Assembly: GCF_003855095.1 (NCBI RefSeq)
Contig: NZ_CP033972.1
Location: 5,890,001-5,954,000, forward strand
DNA: 64,000 nt
From: Gordonia insulae
GTDB taxonomy: Bacteria > Actinomycetota > Actinomycetes > Mycobacteriales > Mycobacteriaceae
Direction: 5' to 3'
Shown: positions 1 to 11,546 of the stretch, one piece after another
Numbering within the stretch: the first letter of the stretch is position 1
How the letters are laid out: the number at the start of each line of letters is the position of its first letter
Program-made: the position numbers and the translations under genes
The notes under the pieces: model-generated
Database searches by the model: none
What the model saw: the letters and a program-made list of their open reading frames with translations, nothing else
Told to the model about the DNA's origin: nothing

Positions 1-492
1 CATCTGCGCATCCCCGAACGCAGCCGCGGTCGCCGCGGTCTGCGGGGTCGTGAGGACGATGTCGGGGGCGGCCGTCGCGACGGCCGCGGCGTCGGGCCTG
101 GCCCCGATCGCCGGTACCGACGAGAGTTGGGGTCCGAGATAGGCGGGCACCGGTGTTGTGGCCGCGACCGCGACCACCTTCGGCCCGATCCCCAGCGCGC
201 AGACCGCGTCGAGCAACGATGGATCGGTGACGACGATGCGGTTGACGTCGGTGACGCCGGCGTCGGGCGCGGTCGGGGTGAGGCAGGTGCGGGTCAGATC
301 CCGGTCCGCGTTGACGATGTTGACCTCGGCGACCCGCGTCGTCACCGTGGAGACGGGGCTGCCGTCGGGCGTGGTCAGCGGCGCGTCGTCGCTGCACGCG
401 GAGACGACGGTGATCATCAGGAGCGACGAGACGGCCGCGGCCATCCGAAGCCTGCGCCGAGGTGGAACCGGGGTTTCGCCGCTGCGATGCAC
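1..492 (-). CDS. fecB: iron-siderophore-type ABC transporter substrate-binding lipoprotein FecB, C-terminus cut by window edge
   Basis: Read on the minus strand from GTG at 492 this frame stays open to base 1 (164 codons seen). The N-terminus has an arginine-rich n-region (RRRLR), a hydrophobic stretch and a lipobox ending VVSAC (Cys about residue 33), so it is a lipoprotein. Downstream it has the first lobe of a periplasmic-binding fold (IVVTDPSLLDAVCALGIGPK, then a segment ending PDIVLTT) as in FecB/FhuD proteins. An in-frame stop lies four codons above the GTG, and a -10 box sits six bases before it. Divergent from ctaD, as Rv3044 is from Rv3043c in M. tuberculosis. The ligand is inferred from family only. 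Confidence 0.85.
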   Translation of the reverse strand, partial: MHRSGETPVPPRRRLRMAAAVSSLLMITVVSACSDDAPLTTPDGSPVSTVTTRVAEVNIVNADRDLTRTCLTPTAPDAGVTDVNRIVVTDPSLLDAVCALGIGPKVVAVAATTPVPAYLGPQLSSVPAIGARPDAAAVATAAPDIVLTTPQTAATAAAFGDAQM

Positions 493-498
493 GCGATC

Positions 499-504
499 AC
501 GCTA
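499..504 (-). promoter_or_regulatory. -10 box of fecB, leaderless
   Basis: TAGCGT on the minus strand, six bases before the GTG start of fecB, with no Shine-Dalgarno sequence. The same hexamer and spacing precede the phospholipase-like gene at 39909. Confidence 0.5.
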
Positions 505-777
505 GCACCGGGCGGACGGTCGGACGCCCGCGGTTGCGGGACGTCACCCGGGCTGTCGTGCCGGCCCCGTCCCGCGGCCCGCGAGTCGTCGTCGGGACGG
601 GGTGTGAACAGTGCCTTTCCCGGGCTCCGACACGGAAATACGACGGATCGTAGGACCCACTCGGCCACTGCCCTTGTGAGGGTTTAGGATCAGTACTCAG
701 CGCTCGTTTTGTTCATGTGGCGACCGCGGGGAAACGGCAGGTGACCGGCCCTGTTGGTCGCGCAACGAGGAGGATCT

Positions 778-3811
<3,034 letters not shown>

Positions 3812-3884
3812 CCGATCGATCCGGACCTCGTCGCTCACCTACTCGGTTGTCGTGTTCCTTCAATACCGGGACCGGCGATCAGCG

Positions 3885-3907
3885 GATGATCGAGGGGTCG
3901 GATCATC
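3885..3907. promoter_or_regulatory. inverted repeat upstream of the VOC gene
   Basis: GATGATC and GATCATC are separated by nine bases, about 20 bases before the start of the VOC gene. The arms are perfect. It may be an operator or a short hairpin over the leader; nothing in the sequence decides which. Confidence 0.3.
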
Positions 3908-3925
3908 GAGCGAGAGGACAACGGC

Positions 3926-4321
3926 ATGACTGCCACCGGAGATATCGCCGCCGAGAAGATCGGCGCACTGGCCATGGTCACCCTGGATTGTGCGGACGCG
4001 ACGGCATCCGCGGAGTTCTGGTCGGCCGTACTGGGCTGGGAGATCACCGCGTCGGGCGACGGCTACGCGATGCTCAAGGGTGAGGGACCGGCACTCGGCT
4101 TCGGCTCGGTGCCCGACTACCGGCCGCCGGCGTGGCCGAACCCGAACGGGTCCAAACAGTTCCACTTCGATCTCGCGGTCGCCGACCTCGACGACGCGGC
4201 GACACGCTGCGTCGCGCTCGGTGCCACCGTCCCCGACGACCAGCCGGGCGACACCTGGCGGGTGCTGCTGGACCCGTCAGGACATCCGTTCTGTCTGACG
4301 AAAGCCGAGAACTGGGGGTGA
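3926..4321 (+). CDS. VOC (glyoxalase/bleomycin-resistance fold) family protein
   Basis: A 131-aa protein with one full VOC domain built from two beta-alpha-beta-beta-beta modules. The first begins AMVTLDCADATASAEFWSAV and the second FHFDLAVADLDDA. The end, LLDPSGHPFCLT, is the usual closing strand. VOC proteins bind a metal and a small ligand and may act as lyases, dioxygenases, resistance proteins or simple binders; the sequence does not say which. ATG 3926 has GAGAGGA about ten bases upstream. It begins a three-gene run (VOC, PTH2-like, cupin) with gaps of six bases or less. Confidence 0.85.
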   Translation: MTATGDIAAEKIGALAMVTLDCADATASAEFWSAVLGWEITASGDGYAMLKGEGPALGFGSVPDYRPPAWPNPNGSKQFHFDLAVADLDDAATRCVALGATVPDDQPGDTWRVLLDPSGHPFCLTKAENWG

Positions 4322-4327
4322 CGCACC

Positions 4328-5089
4328 GTGGCGGAGATCGTCGCTGAGCTGTCCGAGGACGAGGACCCGTTCGACGACGCGTATCACCGTCTCGTCGGAT
4401 ACGTGGGTGGTGGCGACGACCCGCCGGAGCCGGGTGACGTGCTGGCGATGCAGATGGTCGTACGGATCGAGAAGACGCGACCGCCTGATCGGACCGACCT
4501 GCTGACCGCGGCCGCACGATCGGTGGCGATGCTCTGTCTCGACGACCGGTCGGGTGGCGCGGGACCGTGGTCGGCGCCCATGGACACCTGGTGCGACGCA
4601 CGGATCCGCAAGATCGCTCGTCGCGCTCGTGGTGCGCAATGGGCCGCAGCGCAAGAGGTCTGGGGTCTGACCGTCACCGAGGGCAGCGGCGAGGCGCGGG
4701 CGATCGTGCCCGGGCGGGTCGGTGACGTCGACAAGCGGATCGCCCGCCTGCAGATCGGCGGGACCGAGGTCGACGGCGAACTGTCGGCCACACCGCCGAG
4801 CGCCGGGGTGTGCCTCTGGATCAATCCCGTGCTGGAGATGACGGTCGGCAAGGCGGCCGCGCAGGTCGGTCACGGTGCGATGCTCGCAGTGAAACTGCTG
4901 AGTGTGCGTCAGGCCAGAGACTGGCGCGATGCGGGTTGCCCGTTGGTGGTCCGCGAGGCGACCTCGGAGCGGTGGGCGGAGTTGCTCGGCGCCGAGTCGG
5001 GGGGCCGGGCGGTAGCGGTCCGTGACGCCGGGTTCACCGAGATCGCACCGGGATCGGTCACGGTGATCGCGGAGGTGATCGACGGATGA
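4328..5089 (+). CDS. peptidyl-tRNA hydrolase type 2-like domain protein
   Basis: A 253-aa cytosolic protein. The C-terminal part (about residues 160-253) is PTH2-like: LWINPVLEMTVGKAAAQVGHGAML corresponds in its core (GKAAAQVGHG) to the conserved GK.AAQ..H motif, and later come REA, a positively charged face and a DAGFTEIAPGS turn. The first 150 residues are an acidic/helical region that I do not recognise. True Pth2 cleaves peptidyl-tRNA, but bacteria normally use Pth1, so the substrate here is unproven. GTG start six bases after the VOC stop; its own stop overlaps the cupin start (ATGA). Confidence 0.75.
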   Translation: MAEIVAELSEDEDPFDDAYHRLVGYVGGGDDPPEPGDVLAMQMVVRIEKTRPPDRTDLLTAAARSVAMLCLDDRSGGAGPWSAPMDTWCDARIRKIARRARGAQWAAAQEVWGLTVTEGSGEARAIVPGRVGDVDKRIARLQIGGTEVDGELSATPPSAGVCLWINPVLEMTVGKAAAQVGHGAMLAVKLLSVRQARDWRDAGCPLVVREATSERWAELLGAESGGRAVAVRDAGFTEIAPGSVTVIAEVIDG

Positions 5090-5550
5090 GGACAGCTGCG
5101 GATCTGCCCGACTGGGCGCGAGGGCTCGGCCTCACGCCGCACCCGGAAGGCGGGTGGTATCGGGAGACGTGGCGCAGCGCGGTCACGATCCCGGCCGATG
5201 TTCTGCCGCAGGGCTATCCGGGGGACCGGGTGGCCGGGACCGCCATCTACTTCCTGTTGCTGCCCGACGAGCGATCCGCGTGGCATACGGTCCGGGGTGC
5301 CGAGTTGTGGCTCCATCACCGCGGGTCGCCGGTGCTCCTCGAACTCGGTGGCGACGGGATGGAGCCGGGCGCGACGACCGGCATCGTCGTCGGCCCGGAT
5401 GTGTCCGACGGTCACCAGCCGCAGGCCGTCGTACCACCCGGCACCTGGCAACGGGCCCGGCCCATCGGGGGCGAGGCGTCCCTGGTCAGCTGTCTCGTCC
5501 TGCCCGGCTTCGATTTCGCCGACTTCGCCCTCGCTCCCGACGCCGGCTGA
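5086..5550 (+). CDS. cupin_5 (DUF985) family protein
   Basis: A 154-aa protein with a single small cupin barrel. Diagnostic features of the DUF985/cupin_5 family are the N-terminal L.PHPEGGWYRETWR segment, AIYFLLLPDERSAWH (strand plus histidine) and the closing TWQRARP...LVSCLVLPGFDF. Function in the family is uncertain; some members are sugar epimerase-like. The ATG overlaps the previous stop by four bases, so translation is probably coupled. The next gene is convergent. Confidence 0.85.
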   Translation: MRTAADLPDWARGLGLTPHPEGGWYRETWRSAVTIPADVLPQGYPGDRVAGTAIYFLLLPDERSAWHTVRGAELWLHHRGSPVLLELGGDGMEPGATTGIVVGPDVSDGHQPQAVVPPGTWQRARPIGGEASLVSCLVLPGFDFADFALAPDAG

Positions 5551-5566
5551 TCGAGGCCGTACGGTC

Positions 5567-6562
5567 TCAGTCGGTGGCGGTCGAGAGCGACCGCGCGGGT
5601 GCGATGTGGCCCAACGTGTTCCGCCAGATGTCACGATCGGGCGCGATCGACGCGACGATGAGCTCGTCTGCCTGGGCGTGGCCGGCGAACCAGTCGAGGT
5701 AATCGATCACCTGCGTCGGGGTACCGACACCCGCATAGGTCATCATCGAGTCGATCTGGCGGCCCTGGGGCATGTCGAGGATCATGTCGGCCTCCTCGTC
5801 GGTGAACTTCCGTCCGCGGCCGAAGAGCGCATTCACCCGATGTCGCTTGGCCTTGCGGAGCTGTTCCTGCGCGACCGCCTCGTCGTCGTCGGCGATGGCG
5901 CACACGCCCGCGATGACGTAGGGCGACTCGAGTTGTTCGGAGGGCTGGAACTCGCGTCGGTACACCGCGACCGCCTCTTCGAGCGCCTGAGGTGCGAAGT
6001 GCGACGCGAACGCGTAGGGCAGGCCGAGCGCAGCGGCGAGTTGTGCGCCGAACAAGGACGACCCGAGGATGTAGAGCGGGACGTCGGTCCCGGCGCCGGG
6101 TGTGGCCGCCACGCCCTCGACACGCGACTGACCACGCAGATACCCCTGCAATTCGAGGACGTCTGAGGGGAATCGATCGGCGGATGCCATCGTCCGCCGC
6201 AGTGCGGCGAAGGTCTGCTGGTCGCCGCCGGGCGCACGCCCGAGGCCCAGGTCGATACGACCGGGGTACAGCTCGGCCAGCGTGCCGAACTGTTCGGCGA
6301 TGGCCAGCGGCGAGTGGTTCGGGAGCATGACGCCGCCGGCACCGAGCCGGATCGACTCGGTGTGCGCGGCCACGTGCGCGATGAGCACGGCGGGCGCGGC
6401 CGACGCGATGGACGACATGTTGTGGTGCTCGGCGTACCAGATGCGCCGGAAGCCCCAGCGCTCCGCGCGCTGCGCCATGTCGACGCTCGCGACGAAGCTG
6501 TCCCGGACGGTCTCGCCCGGACCGACCTGTGCCAGGTCGAGGATGGATAGCTCAACACTCAT
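5567..6562 (-). CDS. LLM-class flavin-dependent oxidoreductase (luciferase-like)
   Basis: A 331-aa single-domain TIM-barrel luciferase-like monooxygenase, of the MsnO8/alkanal-monooxygenase-like subgroup. Signs are [12 protein letters not shown] at the start, [10 protein letters not shown] (the family RxWxAEHH motif), [13 protein letters not shown], and GLGRAPG. It would use FMNH2 or F420H2; the sequence alone does not decide. I chose the ATG at 6562, where homology to the family starts; the open frame extends further upstream to 7024 but that part crosses the divergent ABC gene. Convergent with the cupin gene, 16 bases apart. Confidence 0.9.
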   Translation of the reverse strand: MSVELSILDLAQVGPGETVRDSFVASVDMAQRAERWGFRRIWYAEHHNMSSIASAAPAVLIAHVAAHTESIRLGAGGVMLPNHSPLAIAEQFGTLAELYPGRIDLGLGRAPGGDQQTFAALRRTMASADRFPSDVLELQGYLRGQSRVEGVAATPGAGTDVPLYILGSSLFGAQLAAALGLPYAFASHFAPQALEEAVAVYRREFQPSEQLESPYVIAGVCAIADDDEAVAQEQLRKAKRHRVNALFGRGRKFTDEEADMILDMPQGRQIDSMMTYAGVGTPTQVIDYLDWFAGHAQADELIVASIAPDRDIWRNTLGHIAPARSLSTATD

Positions 6563-6698
6563 GCCTTGGTCAAGGCGCTGGCGCTCCGGTGTATTCCGGC
6601 CGGTATTCCGGCCCGGCGTATTCCCTTGTCGCCGACCATGTGTCGCATGGCTGTCCGCAACGTGCACCGACGTAGGGCACGATAGGGGAGTGACAGAC

Positions 6699-7547
6699 GT
6701 GACCGACGACGACGAGGTGTACGAATCCGATCCGGACCTGTTGGTCGACTTCCGGGACGTGACGCTGGTCCGTGGGGGCAACACCCTGGTGGGCCCGGTG
6801 TCGTGGCAGGTCGAACTCGATGAACGTTGGGTGGTGATCGGTCCCAACGGCGCCGGTAAGACGTCGCTGATGCGCCTCGCAGCGGCCCAGGTCCATCCGA
6901 CCTCGGGATCGGCGTACGTGCTGAACGAGCAGCTCGGCAAGGTGGAGGTCCGAGAACTCTCCACCCGGATCGGGGTGTCGAGCGCCGCACTCGCCGAGCG
7001 GGTACCGGCCGACGAGATCGTCACCGACGTGGTGATCTCCGCGGGGTACTCGGTGATCGGGCGATGGCGCGAGGCCTACGACGACGTGGACCGCGCGCAG
7101 GCCGTCGAATCCCTTGAGTCGATGGGTGCCGAACATCTGGCGGACCGGGCGTTCGGCACGCTCTCGGAGGGCGAACGCAAACGCGTGCTGATCTCGCGGG
7201 CGCTGATGACCGATCCGGAACTGCTGCTGCTCGACGAGCCGGCGGCCGGGCTCGACCTGGGTGGTCGGGAGGAGCTGGTGGCGCGGCTGAGTCGGCTCGC
7301 GTCCGATCCGGAGGCCCCCGCGATGGTGCTGATCACCCACCACGTCGAGGAGATCCCCGACGGCTTCACCCATGCGATGCTCCTGTCGGAGGGTGCGGTG
7401 GTCGCGCAGGGACTTCTCGACGACGTTCTCACCAGCCAGAACCTGTCGTCGGCGTTCCGCCAGCAGATCACCTTGAGCCGGGTCGACGGCCGGTATTTCG
7501 CTCGACGCACCCGCCGGGCAGGCGGGCATCGGCGCGCAGGCGGCTGA
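6699..7547 (+). CDS. ABC transporter ATP-binding protein
   Basis: A 282-aa ATPase. Walker [11 protein letters not shown]-loop region, signature LSEGERKR, Walker B LLLLDEP with D-loop AGLDL, and the switch histidine in THHVEEIP are all present, so it should hydrolyse ATP. No membrane partner is encoded beside it, so it resembles the ModF/YfmF-like orphan ATPases (Rv3041c position). GGGGAG at 6685-6690 favours GTG 6699 (eight bases); a GTG at 6690 is the alternative. The C-terminus is Arg/His/Gly-rich and poorly conserved in type. Divergent from the LLM gene. Confidence 0.92.
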   Translation: MTDDDEVYESDPDLLVDFRDVTLVRGGNTLVGPVSWQVELDERWVVIGPNGAGKTSLMRLAAAQVHPTSGSAYVLNEQLGKVEVRELSTRIGVSSAALAERVPADEIVTDVVISAGYSVIGRWREAYDDVDRAQAVESLESMGAEHLADRAFGTLSEGERKRVLISRALMTDPELLLLDEPAAGLDLGGREELVARLSRLASDPEAPAMVLITHHVEEIPDGFTHAMLLSEGAVVAQGLLDDVLTSQNLSSAFRQQITLSRVDGRYFARRTRRAGGHRRAGG

Positions 7548-7613
7548 CCCCCGCGCGTTACTGTCAGAGCGGCCCGACGATCCGCCGGATCGCTCGGGGA
7601 CAGGAGGTGTGGC

Positions 7614-8435
7614 ATGACCCCAGCGAACAACCCGGCATCCGAGCCGGCGCCGTTGCGCGATGCGGCGACCGTGGTCCTCGTCCGCGACACGGCCGACGGG
7701 ATCGAGGTCTTCCTGCAGCGCAGGGTCCGGCAGATGGCGTTCGCCGGCGGGGTCACCGTCTTCCCCGGCGGCGGTGTCGACTCGCGCGACGCGGAGGCCG
7801 ACATCGGCTGGACCGGACCCGATCCCGGTCGGTGGGCGGACTGGTTCCACACCGACGACAAGACCGCGCAGGCGCTGGTCTGCGCCGCGGTGCGGGAGAC
7901 ATTCGAGGAATGCGGTGTGCTGCTGGCCACCCGTTCCGACGGCACGGTGTCCGACCCCGGGGCATTTGCGACGCAGCGCGGCGCGCTCGTGGACAAATCC
8001 CTGTCCCTCGCGGAGTTCCTGCGCACCGAGGAGATGACACTGCGCGCCGATCTGCTGCGGCCACTGGCCCACTGGATCACCCCGATCATCGAGAAACGCC
8101 GCTACGACACCCGATTCTTTCTGGCCGCCCTGCCGGAGGGACAGACCGCCGACGACGAGACCAGCGAGGCCGAGGTGGCCCGCTGGGCTCGACCGCAGGC
8201 CGCGCTCGACGCCTGGGTCGCGGCGGAACACATCCTGCTGCCACCCACCTGGGCGCAGTTGACCCACCTCGCCGACTTCGCCAGTGTTGCCGATCTGCTC
8301 GCCGCCGAACGCACCGTCGAGCCGATCGAGCCGTCGGTCACCCCGGGTGCCGGCCTGGCCGGCCTGAAGTTCGCGGGATCGGATCGGTATTTCGCGGTCG
8401 CGGGTGACCGAGAGGTGCCCGGCCTCAGTCGCTGA
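7614..8435 (+). CDS. NUDIX hydrolase (long-loop, CoA-pyrophosphatase/DIM-type)
   Basis: A 273-aa NUDIX protein. The fold opens with RDAATVVLVRD, then FAGGVTVFPGGGVD, and the NUDIX helix VRETFEECGVLL with the catalytic REXXEE-type residues. About 45 residues separate the glycine loop from the helix, much longer than the classic GX5E spacing, as in the NUDT8/NUDT19-like acyl-CoA or NADH diphosphatase group. AGGAGGTG at 7602-7609 precedes ATG 7614. It occupies the Rv3040c position, next to an enoyl-CoA hydratase, which is consistent with (but does not prove) a CoA-related substrate. Confidence 0.9.
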   Translation: MTPANNPASEPAPLRDAATVVLVRDTADGIEVFLQRRVRQMAFAGGVTVFPGGGVDSRDAEADIGWTGPDPGRWADWFHTDDKTAQALVCAAVRETFEECGVLLATRSDGTVSDPGAFATQRGALVDKSLSLAEFLRTEEMTLRADLLRPLAHWITPIIEKRRYDTRFFLAALPEGQTADDETSEAEVARWARPQAALDAWVAAEHILLPPTWAQLTHLADFASVADLLAAERTVEPIEPSVTPGAGLAGLKFAGSDRYFAVAGDREVPGLSR

Positions 8436-8509
8436 CCGCGTGCATGTCACCGGCAGCGGTCGAGCCCGCCTCCTGGCGCTCGGCCGGCGCGGTGTCGAGC
8501 TGCGGGAGA

Positions 8510-9540
8510 TCATCGACCCGTATCGGTGACCTCCGCGGCATCGAGATCCACCACGTCCTCGCCCGAGGTGTCCCGGCTCGCCGGCTCCTCGTCCTCGACC
8601 TCGATGTCCTCACGGTCGGCCCACTCCAGGAGGGTATCCAGCCGGTAGGCGACGTCGTCGATCTCGGCGTGCAGGTCGCCGAGATCGGCGAAACGTGCGG
8701 GCATCGTCGCGATGGTGAAGTCGTCGGGGCCGACATCGTCGATCTCGGACCACCGGATCGGTGCCGACACCGTGCCGCGCGGGTTGCCGCGCACCGAGTA
8801 CGCCGACGCCATCGTGTGATCGCGGGTGTTCTGGTTGTAGTCGACGAACACTGCCGCGGGGTCGCGGTCCTTCCGCCACCAGGTCGTGGTGACGTCGTCG
8901 GGGGCCCGCCGCTCGACCTCCCGCGCGAACGCCAGCGCGGCACGTCGGACCTGCGGAAAGCCCCACTCGGGGCTATCCGCACGTAGATGTGCAGTCCGCG
9001 GCCGCCCGAGGTCTTGGGGAAGCCGCGCATGCCGAGTTCGTCGAGGACCTCCTCGACGACGTGAGCGACGCGCTGGATTCGGGAGAACGGACAGTCCGGC
9101 ATCGGGTCGAGGTCGATGCGCCACTCGTCGGGCGACTCGGTGTCGTCGCGTCGCGAGTTCCACGGGTGGAACTCCACCGTCGACATCTGCACCGCCCAGA
9201 TCACGCTCGCCAGCTCGGTCACGCACAGTTCGTCCGCGGTACGGCCGAACCGCGGGAACCAGAGCTCGACCGTCTCCAGCCAGTCGGGCGCACCCGCGGG
9301 GATCCGCTTCTGGTGCACCTTCTTGCCGCTCACGCCCTTCGGGAACCGGTGCAGCATGCAGGGTCGATCACGGAGCGCCCGGACGATGCCGTCGCCGACC
9401 GAGAGGTAGTACTCGGCCAACTCCCGTTTCGTCTCCCCGCGTTCGGCGAAGTAGACCCGGTCGGGGCTGGACAACCGCACCACCCGTTCGCCGACCTGCA
9501 GTTCGATCGGTTCACCCGCCGCATTCGAGGCCGTCGCCAT
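8510..9540 (-). pseudogene. LigD-type primase-polymerase domain protein, single-base frameshift
   Basis: Stand-alone archaeo-eukaryotic primase/polymerase of the LigD PolDom family (mycobacterial PolD-like), which adds nucleotides during end-joining or gap repair. Frame one from ATG 9540 gives the N-terminal half, including MLHRFPKGV, KRIP, SVIWAVQM and the metal motif DLDPMP. After HIYVRIAP the frame is lost: the run of four C at 8969-8972 (minus strand) should be five. The second frame resumes EWGFPQVRRAALAFAREVE, FVDYNQNTRDHTMASAYSVR, and ends at 8510. Together they make about 343 aa, full length. As written the first frame would run on out of frame to 8425. It may be a real lesion or a sequencing error. 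Confidence 0.85.
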
Positions 9541-9546
9541 GCGTCA

Positions 9547-9552
9547 ACTCTA
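9547..9552 (-). promoter_or_regulatory. -10 box of the PolDom gene, leaderless
   Basis: TAGAGT on the minus strand, six bases before ATG 9540, no Shine-Dalgarno. Confidence 0.5.
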
Positions 9553-9585
9553 TGGCCTGGAGATCCTGTCGGTGCCGGCAAACGG

Positions 9586-9591
9586 TAGCCT
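9586..9591 (+). promoter_or_regulatory. -10 box of the enoyl-CoA hydratase gene, leaderless
   Basis: TAGCCT six bases before ATG 9598, no Shine-Dalgarno. It is back to back with the PolDom promoter in a 57-bp intergenic space. Confidence 0.5.
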
Positions 9592-9597
9592 TCGACC

Positions 9598-10386
9598 ATG
9601 GCTGAGTTCGTCACCCTCGAGACATCTGATGATCATCCCGGCGTGGGCACCATCCTGCTCAACCGTCCGCCGATGAACGCGCTGAACCGGCAGGTGCAGA
9701 GCGAGCTGGCCGCGGCCGCCGAGGAGGCGACTCGTCGCGACGACATCAAGGCCGTCGTGGTCTACGGCGGCCCGAAGGTGCTCGCCGCGGGCGCCGACAT
9801 CAAAGAGATGAACGACATGACGTACGCGGAGATGAGCAAGGTCGCGGGCCGTCTGCAGTCCGCGCTCGGGTCCATCGCCGACATCCCCAAGCCCACCGTC
9901 GCGGCGATCACCGGGTACGCGCTGGGCGGCGGGCTCGAGGTGGCGCTCGGCGCGGACCGTCGGATCGCCGGTGACAACGCCAAGTTGGGCGTACCCGAGA
10001 TCCTGCTCGGCGTCATCCCCGGAGGTGGCGGCACCCAGCGCCTCGCCCGTCTGGTGGGTCCGTCGAAGGCCAAGGACCTGATCTTCACCGGACGGTTCGT
10101 CGGCGCCGAGGAGGCACTCGCGATCGGGCTCGTCGACGAGGTCGTCGCCCCCGACGACGTCTACGACGCAGCACTGACCTGGGCCGGACAGTTCCGCAAC
10201 GCCGCGACCATCGCGCTCGCGGCAGGCAAGAAGGCCGTCGACCAGGGGCTCGGGGTGGACCTGACGACCGGCCTCAAGATCGAGGAGCAGCTGTTCGCGG
10301 CACTGTTCGCGACCGAGGACCGGGTCATCGGGATGACGTCCTTCGTCGAGAACGGGCCGGGGAAGGCCGAGTTCACCGGCAAGTGA
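9598..10386 (+). CDS. enoyl-CoA hydratase/isomerase family protein
   Basis: Crotonase-fold enzyme of 262 aa, adding water to trans-2-enoyl-CoA in beta-oxidation. CoA/oxyanion-hole loops AAGADIKEM (from about residue 63) and GYALGGGLEVAL are present. Both catalytic glutamates of the classical hydratase are conserved: Glu114 (GGGLE) and Glu134 (PEILLGVIPGGGGTQRL). This argues for true hydratase activity rather than a divergent crotonase. Position and sequence resemble mycobacterial EchA17 (Rv3039c). The electron-transfer flavoprotein genes at 23348 could accept electrons from the dehydrogenase step, but no acyl-CoA dehydrogenase is in this window. Confidence 0.93.
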   Translation: MAEFVTLETSDDHPGVGTILLNRPPMNALNRQVQSELAAAAEEATRRDDIKAVVVYGGPKVLAAGADIKEMNDMTYAEMSKVAGRLQSALGSIADIPKPTVAAITGYALGGGLEVALGADRRIAGDNAKLGVPEILLGVIPGGGGTQRLARLVGPSKAKDLIFTGRFVGAEEALAIGLVDEVVAPDDVYDAALTWAGQFRNAATIALAAGKKAVDQGLGVDLTTGLKIEEQLFAALFATEDRVIGMTSFVENGPGKAEFTGK

Positions 10387-10402
10387 TCCACCGACTCCCC
10401 GA

Positions 10403-10441
10403 GATATCCCACCGCGATACCCGACTGCGATACCCGAGACA
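10403..10441. repeat. three 13-bp direct repeats upstream of a methyltransferase gene
   Basis: Three units starting GATATCCC, GATACCCG and GATACCCG follow each other with a 13-bp period in the 73-bp gap between the hydratase stop and the methyltransferase start. The copies share GATAYCC. They could be iterated regulator sites or a neutral duplication. Confidence 0.6.
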
Positions 10442-10459
10442 CGAGGAAGTAGCCGAGAG

Positions 10460-11431
10460 ATGACCACGAACGTGACGCCGGGAACCGATCCCGAACCGAA
10501 TCCGCACGCCACCGAGGAGCAGGTGAAGGCGGCGTTGGAGGACACCAAGTTGGCGCAGGTGCTCTATCACGACTGGGAGGCGGAGACCTACGACGACAAG
10601 TGGTCGATCTCCTACGACGAGCGCTGCATCGACTACGCGCGTGGACGGTTCGATGCGGTGGCCGCCGACCAGCCGCTGCCGTACGGGCGTGCCATGGAAC
10701 TCGGTTGCGGCACAGGATTCTTCCTGCTCAATCTCATGCAATCCGGAGTGGCGGAGAAGGGCTCGGTCACCGACCTCTCGCCGGGAATGGTCAAGGTCGC
10801 GTTGCGCAACGCGGAGAATCTGGGCCTCGACGTCGACGGTCGCGTCGCCGACGCGGAGAAGATCCCGTATGACGACAACACTTTCGACCTCGTCGTCGGA
10901 CACGCTGTGCTGCACCACATCCCGGACGTCGAGCAGGCGCTGCGCGAGGTGTTGCGCGTCCTCAGGCCGGGTGGTCGCTTCGTGTTCGCCGGTGAACCGA
11001 CCACCATCGGCGATTTCTACGCCCGGTGGATGAGCCGCGCGACGTGGGCCGCCACCACGAACATCACCAAACTCGGTCCGCTGCAGTCCTGGCGACGGCC
11101 GCAGGAGGAGTTGGACGAATCGTCGCGGGCCGCAGCGCTCGAGGCCGTCGTCGACATCCACACCTTCGATCCCGCGGACCTCGAGCGGATGGCCCGCGCC
11201 GCAGGTGCGACCCGGGTCGAGACGGCGACCGAGGAGCTGGCGGCGGCGATGCTCGGTTGGCCCGTCCGTACCTTCGAGGCTGCCGTCCCGCCGGAGAAGC
11301 TCGGCTGGGGATGGGCGCGCTTCGCCTTCAACGGCTGGAAGCAGCTGTCCTGGCTGGACGAGAAGGTCTTGCGAAAAGTGGTGCCGCAGAAGTTCTTCTA
11401 CAACGCGATCGTCACCGGCACCAAGCCGTGA
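10460..11431 (+). CDS. class I SAM-dependent methyltransferase
   Basis: A 323-aa cytosolic methyltransferase. SAM motif I is MELGCGTGFFLLNL (about residue 76), followed by DLSPGMVKVA, VADAEKIPYDDNTFDLVVGH and the LRPGGRF strand, i.e. the complete methyltransf_11 core. Residues 200-323 form a C-terminal cap with KLGWGWARFAFNGW. The acceptor is unknown. In M. tuberculosis the equivalent gene is Rv3038c, also just after echA17. It may be cotranscribed with the hydratase (73-bp gap that contains the 13-bp repeats). Confidence 0.9.
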   Translation: MTTNVTPGTDPEPNPHATEEQVKAALEDTKLAQVLYHDWEAETYDDKWSISYDERCIDYARGRFDAVAADQPLPYGRAMELGCGTGFFLLNLMQSGVAEKGSVTDLSPGMVKVALRNAENLGLDVDGRVADAEKIPYDDNTFDLVVGHAVLHHIPDVEQALREVLRVLRPGGRFVFAGEPTTIGDFYARWMSRATWAATTNITKLGPLQSWRRPQEELDESSRAAALEAVVDIHTFDPADLERMARAAGATRVETATEELAAAMLGWPVRTFEAAVPPEKLGWGWARFAFNGWKQLSWLDEKVLRKVVPQKFFYNAIVTGTKP

Positions 11432-11546
11432 GACCACGCCGCGCACCGGTGCGGTGAGCGGCGCGGTGCGGTCGGGCGCCGCAGCGGGCCGCGACGGTGG
11501 CGCCCGCACCGATGAGTGTTGCGATCACCCGGGAAGATGAGCGTTG

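Noticed and set aside
754..777. Upstream TTG start for ctaD
   Set aside because: GAGGAGG at 767-773 would then lie inside the gene; GTG 778 is the better start.
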